Origin: Magnetococcales bacterium
Lineage (GTDB): Bacteria > Pseudomonadota > Magnetococcia > Magnetococcales > JADFWU01
Direction: 5' to 3'
Assembly (NCBI GenBank): GCA_015234045.1
Contig: JADFWU010000035.1
Span: forward strand, 11,042-20,139
DNA length: 9,098 nucleotides
Of this stretch, positions 1-5,459 are shown in pieces. A program made the position numbers and the translations under genes. Under the pieces are notes generated by a model. The model had not been told where the DNA came from. It did not search any database and worked only from the letters and a program-made list of their open reading frames with translations. The stretch's first letter is position 1, and each line of letters begins with the position of its first letter.

Positions 1-1839
1 GTGACTGCTGTACGTAATCTGACTGTCAACGCCGGCACTGGCTCCGTTACCCTGGATGGTGCGGTTGGTGGTTCCAACCTGATCAATGCGGTGGATATCA
101 CTGGTACCGCTGGCATCAACATCAACGGTGGCAGCGTTACTTCTCAAAGCACACAGGATTACAACAGTCTCGTTGTCCTCGGTGCTGACACCACCTTTAC
201 CGCTGCTGATGCCAATGTGGCTTTTGACAGCACCATCAGCGGTGTGACAGCGGTTCGGAACCTCACCATTGGTGCCGGTACTGGATCTATCACCATTGAC
301 GGTGTTGTTGGTGGTTCTGACCTGATCAATACCATTGATCTTACCGGTGCTGGTGGCATTGCTCTCAACGGTGGCAGTGTGACTTCTCAGAGCACCCAGG
401 ACTACAACAGTGACGTTACCATCGGTGCTGACACCTCATTCACTGCGGCAAATGCCAACATCACTTTTGACAATACCGTTCAAGGCACCACCACAATCCG
501 CAACTTAACTGTGGATGCTGGTACTGGTGCTATCACATTGAGTGGTGCTGTCGGTGGTAGCAACTTGATCAATGCCGTGGATATGACCGGTTCAGCTGGC
601 CTTAACTTGGACGGTGGTAGCATCACTAGCCAAAGCACACAGGATTACCACAGCACCGTGTCCCTGGGTAACGATCTAACCCTGACCACTGCCAACGCGG
701 ATGTCACCTTCGATCAAACGGTAGACGGTGGACAGAAACTGACCGCTAACACCGGTACCGGCGATGTCACCTTCTCCGATGCCGTGGGCAGCAACACCAC
801 GGTCGCAGGTATGATGATCAATGCGGGCAATGTCGGCTTTGCCAGCACCGTAGATGTTGACAGTCAGGGATTGGATGTAACCAGCTCGGGCACTGTTGAT
901 TTCAACGATGCGGTCACTACGACATCAGCCGGTGATATCACTATCAATAATACCGGCACCATGACAGCGGCAGCAGCGGCTGACTTTGTTGTGGACGGTA
1001 ACTTCACTCAGTCTGGCACTGGCGCAGTTACCACATCTGCCAATATGATTACACATGGCGGTGATGTAACCTTTAACGGTGCCGTCACGCTTGATGCCGA
1101 GCAAACAGTGATCATGACCGACACCGGCAATATCACCTTCAATTCATCCCTGATTGATACGGATAGCACCGGTGTCATTGATGGCAGTCTTCCGAAAGAT
1201 GGCTTGGCAGGCTCTCAGATTCTATTGTTGGCTGGTAGTTTAGCTACTGGTACTGTAGCAACCATTGCAGATGTGGAAAATCTAACCACCCTGGAAAATC
1301 TGTTATCCGATGCCATCACAAGCACACCGTCCAATATCACAGTAGGTGCGGTTAATGTCGCCGATGTAAATGCGTATTCGATGGCGCTTACAGGACGTGG
1401 CGGTTATCTGTATGGTGCCCTGACAGTCGCGGGTTCTGGTAGCCAAGGCCAAAGAGCCGCTGAATCGGTCCTCACAACACCTGCACCACATGACGGACCC
1501 AGTCAGAATGGTGGTCTCTATCTCAACGGTTACCTGATCACCGGTCAATCGGTTGCTGAGCGTGTCATTTTGCCTGAACCAAAAGTGGATGAGTCTTCAA
1601 TCGGCAAAGGTGATGATGATATCTTTGTCATCGAAGGTGAACAGAAGACTGAGAAAACAGGTACTGCCAGTGATACAGGCTTTGGTATCACCGGTGATGA
1701 AGAAGTCAAAGACCCATGCAAATCAAACAGCTCTGCTGATGGTCAATGTGCATCTGATCAACCTGAAAACACCGAAGAAGTTGAGGAAAAAGACGGTGGT
1801 ACAGCCGGTGAATCTGGATATGGCATCACTGGTGAATAG
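1..1839 (+). CDS. C-terminal part of a large secreted beta-strand-repeat (FHA-like) surface protein, 5' end outside window
   Basis: The frame is open from the first base. The GTG at 1-3 is not a start, because it matches an internal Val codon (244-246) at the same position of the next repeat. The visible 612 residues begin with three near-identical 81-residue units rich in G, T, S, N, V and I (residues 2-82, 83-163 and 164-244), each with the core SQSTQDY. More degenerate beta-strand repeats follow to about residue 390. This composition is typical of the right-handed beta-helix stalks of filamentous-haemagglutinin-like adhesins. The last ~220 residues differ. They end in an acidic, Ser/Gly-rich tail with two Cys (CKSNSSADGQC) and two copies of a GxGITG(D/E)E-like motif. 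No autotransporter barrel, LPXTG signal or terminal Phe is present, so export by two-partner or other secretion is an inference. A surface or matrix role is likely, but the ligand is unknown. Confidence 0.8.
   Translation: MTAVRNLTVNAGTGSVTLDGAVGGSNLINAVDITGTAGININGGSVTSQSTQDYNSLVVLGADTTFTAADANVAFDSTISGVTAVRNLTIGAGTGSITIDGVVGGSDLINTIDLTGAGGIALNGGSVTSQSTQDYNSDVTIGADTSFTAANANITFDNTVQGTTTIRNLTVDAGTGAITLSGAVGGSNLINAVDMTGSAGLNLDGGSITSQSTQDYHSTVSLGNDLTLTTANADVTFDQTVDGGQKLTANTGTGDVTFSDAVGSNTTVAGMMINAGNVGFASTVDVDSQGLDVTSSGTVDFNDAVTTTSAGDITINNTGTMTAAAAADFVVDGNFTQSGTGAVTTSANMITHGGDVTFNGAVTLDAEQTVIMTDTGNITFNSSLIDTDSTGVIDGSLPKDGLAGSQILLLAGSLATGTVATIADVENLTTLENLLSDAITSTPSNITVGAVNVADVNAYSMALTGRGGYLYGALTVAGSGSQGQRAAESVLTTPAPHDGPSQNGGLYLNGYLITGQSVAERVILPEPKVDESSIGKGDDDIFVIEGEQKTEKTGTASDTGFGITGDEEVKDPCKSNSSADGQCASDQPENTEEVEEKDGGTAGESGYGITGE
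4..732 (+). repeat. Three tandem 243-bp in-frame repeats in the adhesin gene
   Basis: Units lie at 4-246, 247-489 and 490-732. Each encodes 81 residues beginning T-A/T-V/I-R-N-L-T and containing GGSxLIN, NGGS or DGGS, and SQSTQDY. The DNA is less conserved than the protein, with many synonymous differences, so the array is not a very recent expansion. It probably continues upstream of the window. Confidence 0.9.
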
Positions 1840-1869
1840 CACTATCCTAACCCTTGAATAACCTTTTAA

Positions 1870-1908
1870 CATGTCAGTAGCCTGAATCAATTTCAGGCTA
1901 CTGACATG
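1870..1908 (+). terminator. Perfect 17-bp hairpin downstream of the adhesin gene, probable terminator
   Basis: The left arm CATGTCAGTAGCCTGAA (1870-1886) and right arm TTCAGGCTACTGACATG (1892-1908) pair perfectly around a 5-nt TCAAT loop, 31 bp after the adhesin stop. Only a weak pyrimidine run (CTCTTT) follows. It could be an inefficient intrinsic terminator, an mRNA 3'-end stabiliser, or a read-through control between the adhesin and the caspase-like gene. Confidence 0.6.
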
Positions 1909-1944
1909 CTCTTTCACGCTGTTGACAACCAAGTGTACTGACTC

Positions 1945-3723
1945 ATGTGGCGACCAACTGCTTTCATACTCCTGTCAATCCTATCACTGTTCATTTTGAC
2001 CAGCTGTCAGAGCGGTGGTGGTCAGATGAAAGGCAAAAGCCCGGCATTTGCTGGTCGAAATGCCATTAAGATTGAACAGAAAAAGCCCTTAAGCCCCGCT
2101 CAGTCGAAAGTCAGCGTCGTTGCCCTACCCGACTTTGTTCAAAAACGTTTGATGGACAAAAACATCAAGGAAGAGGGGTATTATGCCGAGGCCCTGAAAC
2201 TGGTCGATGGCAACATGTACTATGAACATTGGAATGAAAAAGCCCAACGTGAAGAAAAACAAACACCCACTGAGGAACTGTTGTCTCGATATGGCGCCGA
2301 CAGTGAGACCGATATCGCCCGCCAGCTTGACCAACTAGGCATTGATGTAACACCTGAAAAAATTAAAGAATTTCGCAAAAACGGTACATTAATACATTAT
2401 CTACTTGAAGATTCTAAATCCCATCGTTGTTTCATCTTTTTCAGATCATCAACCGAAGATGATATACATGTCAAAGAGGAACACATCGCAGGAGAGCATG
2501 CCCTTTCAGGTGTCTCCTGTGTAAAAAAGAGCCAGAATGCGGCACGTGATCTGGAGTGGAACCACCTTGAATTAACGTCACAAGTCTTTTTTGACAACGG
2601 TAAACGCACGAAAGATCAGCTGCTAAAAAAGTCCTTGGCCAAACTGGACAAATTAGCCGAATTGGAAGCAGAACGCCTTAAACGAATCAATGACACCGAA
2701 AAGCCCCAATTCAATGGCCTGCCTGTCACACTGGAGATCGACACCTTTGGCGCAGTTACAGTACGAGGCACAGTATCCGATCAATCAGCACTGGATATGG
2801 TCCGTATCAATGGTACCGCTGTCGCGGTTGAAGGCAACCAAGCACAATTTCAGCTGGAGTTTCCAGTACGTCCCGGACAAAAAGCCATCCACCTGATGGC
2901 TATGGATGAACATGGATTACGCACTGATCAGTGGCTGGAGATCGACTTCAAAGGCATGGATATGTCTGTTTTCTGGAGTGATACTGCTGCTGTTTCTTCC
3001 GCTGGCAATGGCATCTCCATGGCCCTGTTGATCGGCAATAGTGATTATGCCCACTGGGGCAAACTGGTGACACCTTCCTATGATATCGATTCTCTGGCCA
3101 ACGTTCTTCAAAACAGTTATGGCTATGAAGTCCTGAAACTCATAGACACCTCCAAAAATGAGTTGTTGGAAATTCTCGAATCCTACTTGGTCGATAAAAC
3201 CCGCGATGTCGATAACCTATTGATCTACTATGCCGGTCATGGACTGCTTTACAAAAAACGTGGTTATTGGATTCCCGTGGATGGTCTGATGGATGATCCC
3301 GCACTCTGGGTTTCCAACCAACGCATCACCCGTGCTCTGCGCCGCCTGCCTGCACGCAATGTGATGGTTATTTCCGACTCCTGTTACTCCGGTACCATGA
3401 TCCAGAACAAACCGACAAAAAAGGAGAACACAACCTTTGAGGAGAGCCTGTCACAAATGTGGTCACGCACCGGCATGGCCGCCAGTGATGCTGAGGAGGT
3501 CGCATTGGAACCCGTTCTCAGTGAAGGTGAAGTGGGTAACTCACTGTTTGCCGACGTTTTACTGGATGTGCTGGACGGAAACCGTGGACGCATCAGTGCC
3601 TCTTTGGTTTATGAAAACGTCAGTGAGATTCTGGAACCTTTTCCGCAGAATCCTCAATATGGGCCAATTGGTCGTGCAGGTCACGATCTTGGGGCTGATT
3701 TCACCTTTACCAGAACCGAATGA
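1945..3723 (+). CDS. Lipoprotein with Ig-like and caspase-like (peptidase C14 / metacaspase-type) domains
   Basis: A 592-residue protein. Residues 1-20 form a lipoprotein signal ending in lipobox L-T-S-C21. Gln at +2 predicts sorting to the outer membrane. Residues ~22-250 match no domain I recognise; they hold C162 and C192 (possible disulphide) and a charged helical stretch at ~218-250. Residues ~255-336 look like an Ig-like beta-sandwich (GTVSD, VRINGTAV, MDEHG). Residues ~357-590 are a caspase-like fold: strand ALLIGNSDY, catalytic His432 in YYAGHG and catalytic Cys480 in DSCYSG, 48 residues apart as is usual for the family. Both dyad residues are intact, so it is probably an active cysteine peptidase facing the periplasm or cell surface; the substrate is unknown. 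An in-frame TGA at 1939-1941 makes ATG 1945 the first start and the signal peptide supports it, although no good ribosome-binding site precedes it. It lies between the adhesin and an OmpA-like gene, which suggests a role at the envelope or on surface proteins. Confidence 0.88.
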   Translation: MWRPTAFILLSILSLFILTSCQSGGGQMKGKSPAFAGRNAIKIEQKKPLSPAQSKVSVVALPDFVQKRLMDKNIKEEGYYAEALKLVDGNMYYEHWNEKAQREEKQTPTEELLSRYGADSETDIARQLDQLGIDVTPEKIKEFRKNGTLIHYLLEDSKSHRCFIFFRSSTEDDIHVKEEHIAGEHALSGVSCVKKSQNAARDLEWNHLELTSQVFFDNGKRTKDQLLKKSLAKLDKLAELEAERLKRINDTEKPQFNGLPVTLEIDTFGAVTVRGTVSDQSALDMVRINGTAVAVEGNQAQFQLEFPVRPGQKAIHLMAMDEHGLRTDQWLEIDFKGMDMSVFWSDTAAVSSAGNGISMALLIGNSDYAHWGKLVTPSYDIDSLANVLQNSYGYEVLKLIDTSKNELLEILESYLVDKTRDVDNLLIYYAGHGLLYKKRGYWIPVDGLMDDPALWVSNQRITRALRRLPARNVMVISDSCYSGTMIQNKPTKKENTTFEESLSQMWSRTGMAASDAEEVALEPVLSEGEVGNSLFADVLLDVLDGNRGRISASLVYENVSEILEPFPQNPQYGPIGRAGHDLGADFTFTRTE

Positions 3724-3788
3724 TATCCCAACATAACTCGCTGAATGTTCAGGCGAATTTGCTTGATTTTTTGTTGGGAATCGGATAT

Positions 3789-3797
3789 TGTTATTAT
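3789..3797 (+). promoter_or_regulatory. Possible extended -10 promoter for the OmpA-like gene
   Basis: TGT-TATTAT (3789-3797) fits an extended -10 element (TGn followed by a 5/6 match to TATAAT). A transcript starting near 3804 would have a leader of about 28 nt before ATG 3832. There is no convincing -35, the closest being TTGTTG at 3771-3776. This is assigned by motif only. Confidence 0.35.
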
Positions 3798-3831
3798 GTA
3801 TAGGGAAATTCTTGTCAAGCAGGAGATGATC

Positions 3832-4425
3832 ATGAAACTCTCACATATTTTTCTAGCTGTAGGAACTGTTCTGCTGGCTGCTCAACCTGCTTTGGCCGGA
3901 GAGCTTCAGTTTCCTGAATCCAAAGATGAGATGATCAAGGCGTTGAAATTCCAAAACGCCACAACCGAACACGAAGGCAAAGTGTACGAAGTCACCGAAT
4001 CCGGTGAGAAGTTTTTGATCTACAAAGGCAAGCGCTATAGAATGCGCGGCATTGGTAAGATCGTTGACTCCGATATCGTACCTAAAATTGGTGCGCGTAT
4101 TCAATTTCCAGTCAATGGTTCCGCGGTTCAAGCTCAATCATTCCGCGTTCTGGATCAGCTGGCAGAAGCCCTGAAAGACAGCACGCTGTCCGACTCTGTC
4201 ATACAGGTTTCAGGACATACGGATACCAGTGGCGATACTCATCAAAACATGACACTCTCACAACAACGTGCTGATGCGGTAAAAGGTTACCTGATCTCCA
4301 GACACGGAATCTCTCCCAATCGTCTGATCAGCAAAGGGTATGGTGAGTCCAAACCACTGGCCTCCAATGCGGACCATCAAGGCCGGAGTCAAAATCGTCG
4401 GGTTGAATTTATTCGTATTGAATGA
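3832..4425 (+). CDS. Secreted periplasmic OmpA-C-like peptidoglycan-binding protein
   Basis: A 197-residue protein with a signal peptide at residues 1-22, probably cut by signal peptidase I after A-L-A (ALA|GE). There is no lipobox. Residues 23-86 are a short region I do not recognise. Residues ~87-197 are an OmpA C-terminal (OmpA/MotB) domain: IQFPVNG, SGHTDTSGD, NMTLSQQRAD, GYGESKP and NRRVEF. D131 and R146 sit 15 residues apart, like the Asp/Arg pair that holds diaminopimelate of peptidoglycan in Acinetobacter OmpA. There is no beta-barrel, so it is probably a soluble periplasmic cell-wall binder. ATG 3832 is chosen because AGGAG (3821-3825) lies 6 nt upstream and the signal peptide starts there. 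In-frame ATGs at 3745 and 3826 are less likely. The gene follows the caspase-like lipoprotein by 108 bp and ends at a strong terminator. Confidence 0.9.
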   Translation: MKLSHIFLAVGTVLLAAQPALAGELQFPESKDEMIKALKFQNATTEHEGKVYEVTESGEKFLIYKGKRYRMRGIGKIVDSDIVPKIGARIQFPVNGSAVQAQSFRVLDQLAEALKDSTLSDSVIQVSGHTDTSGDTHQNMTLSQQRADAVKGYLISRHGISPNRLISKGYGESKPLASNADHQGRSQNRRVEFIRIE

Positions 4426-4456
4426 TCAATTCGTACCCTATTTTGTGTAACATCTT

Positions 4457-4490
4457 AACAGGAGCCTATTTGGGCTCCTGTTTTGCTTTT
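4457..4490 (+). terminator. Rho-independent terminator of the OmpA-like gene
   Basis: AACAGGAGCC (4457-4466) pairs with GGCTCCTGTT (4473-4482) around a 6-nt loop, giving a 10-bp stem that runs straight into a T-rich tract (TTTTGCTTTT, 4481-4490). It lies 31 bp after the stop codon and separates the envelope genes from the TPR-kinase unit. Confidence 0.9.
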
Positions 4491-4548
4491 ACCCTCTTTT
4501 TTCTTTTGAAAAAACGCTGAATTAATGGACATCAGCAAATAGTATTGG

Positions 4549-4581
4549 ACGCTACATAATAGGAGGGATACCATGTAGCGT
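4549..4581 (+). promoter_or_regulatory. Leader hairpin with AGGAGGGA in the loop, candidate CsrA/RsmA site or operator
   Basis: ACGCTACAT (4549-4557) and ATGTAGCGT (4573-4581) form a 9-bp stem around a 15-nt loop containing AGGAGGGA (4561-4568). Loop-displayed GGA is the known recognition element of CsrA/RsmA. Further GGA triplets lie at 4527-4529, 4547-4549 and 4583-4585. The loop motif is also an ideal Shine-Dalgarno for the ATG at 4573, which lies in the stem and is followed at once by TAG. At the DNA level the same inverted repeat could be an operator. The structure is visible in the sequence; its role is inferred. Confidence 0.5.
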
Positions 4582-4590
4582 GGGATAATC

Positions 4591-4617
4591 ATGAAAAACA
4601 AAAGAAATGCATCATGA
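4591..4617 (+). CDS. Putative 8-codon leader peptide overlapping the TPR gene start
   Basis: ATG at 4591 opens MKNKRNAS, whose TGA stop (4615-4617) overlaps the TPR gene ATG (4614) as ATGA, a classic arrangement for termination-reinitiation coupling. Its own ribosome-binding site is weak (GTGGGA at 4580-4585). The main support is that the TPR gene also lacks a good Shine-Dalgarno of its own. It could be chance. Confidence 0.3.
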   Translation: MKNKRNAS

Positions 4618-5459
4618 GTCAGACAGCGACTAAAATGGCCTGCGCCCAACTGGTCCGGGAGATCAACACCCTGTTCAAGCAAGGTGAAATGATCGATCCC
4701 TTTACACTCGCACGCCTGACAAAAGCTGCTGACAACTGCCGCACATCAGAACCACTATTGGCATTTCTGGCACTGGGTCGTATCGCATGCCTGGAACATA
4801 ACCCCAGCAAGATGGAGACCTATCATAAGATGATGGTCAATACAGCCCCGGACAATCCACGCTGCCATCTGTTCTACTCAATCTCTTTACGTAGTTTTGG
4901 TTTTTTTTCTGAGGCTTGCCAACGCGCTAAATCCGCATTTGATCTGGACCCGGATGATAAAGATATCGTTCAAAACCGTATTCGCGCTGAAGCGGCGGCT
5001 GGTCGTTTCCGTAAGGCCGCCCGGTTGATGAACTTCTCAATTAACGCCAACATGCCGCTGACTGTGCGCCAATTTGACTTTATCAAAGAGGTCACCTATT
5101 TGCTCACAGAAGCCCAAATAGACGATGTACAAACCGAAGCTCTGCAACAAACCGCCATGGCATTGCTGGATGAGCATCAGATATACCCATGGGGCTCGCT
5201 CCGTTTTCCGATGGTTCGCATGGCACTGATACCCGATGTTGAGAACGGCAACCCTTCACCGAGCGCGGTTCCTGTTCCTGTGGTTCTGGAGTGGCATATC
5301 CAAATCAATGCGGATGAACAAACAATTGCACAGTTGAACAATCAGCTTGCTCAAAGAGTAGCAGCCGATGATCAATTCAAATCCGTAACGCAATGGATAC
5401 ATTTCCAACTCATTTCCAAACAGGGAGGGCGTCATGGCAATAACATCTTTTTTGCCTGA
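4614..5459 (+). CDS. Cytoplasmic TPR-like helical-repeat protein, probable partner of the downstream kinase
   Basis: A 281-residue protein with no signal peptide or membrane segment. Residues ~46-145 resemble three degenerate tetratricopeptide-like helical hairpins: PLLAFLALGRIACLEHNP, then a pair around CHLFYSISLRSFGFFSEACQRAKSAFDLDPDD, then RAEAAAGRFRKAARLM. The Ala/Gly/Leu and DPDD positions are TPR-like. Residues ~146-281 match nothing I recognise. ATG 4614 is the only usable start after the in-frame TAG at 4560-4562. The bases before it make a poor Shine-Dalgarno, so translation may depend on the short leader ORF. The 3' end overlaps the kinase gene by 26 bp, and the kinase ribosome-binding site lies inside this gene, so the two are probably co-translated. 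TPR domains usually mediate protein contacts, so an adaptor or regulator of the kinase is plausible but unproven. Confidence 0.7.
   Translation: MSQTATKMACAQLVREINTLFKQGEMIDPFTLARLTKAADNCRTSEPLLAFLALGRIACLEHNPSKMETYHKMMVNTAPDNPRCHLFYSISLRSFGFFSEACQRAKSAFDLDPDDKDIVQNRIRAEAAAGRFRKAARLMNFSINANMPLTVRQFDFIKEVTYLLTEAQIDDVQTEALQQTAMALLDEHQIYPWGSLRFPMVRMALIPDVENGNPSPSAVPVPVVLEWHIQINADEQTIAQLNNQLAQRVAADDQFKSVTQWIHFQLISKQGGRHGNNIFFA
5423..5428 (+). promoter_or_regulatory. Ribosome-binding site fixing the kinase start
   Basis: GGGAGG ends 5 nt before ATG 5434, inside the 3' end of the TPR gene. It supports this start and translational coupling with the upstream gene. Confidence 0.75.

Noticed and set aside
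1922-1927. Perfect TTGACA considered as a -35 box for the caspase-like gene
   Set aside because: No -10-like sequence lies 16-18 bp downstream; that position falls on the start codon of the gene.
3726-3779. 8-bp inverted repeat TCCCAACA / TGTTGGGA after the caspase-like gene, considered as a terminator
   Set aside because: The arms are 38 nt apart and the T-run lies inside the loop rather than after the stem.
3745-3831. Longer N-terminus for the OmpA-like protein from ATG 3745
   Set aside because: It would put 29 residues before a clear signal peptide, and the good ribosome-binding site is at 3821-3825.
4555-4560. CATAAT considered as a -10 box before the TPR gene
   Set aside because: The sequence 17 bp upstream (TCAGCA) is a poor -35, so the promoter of the TPR-kinase unit cannot be placed.
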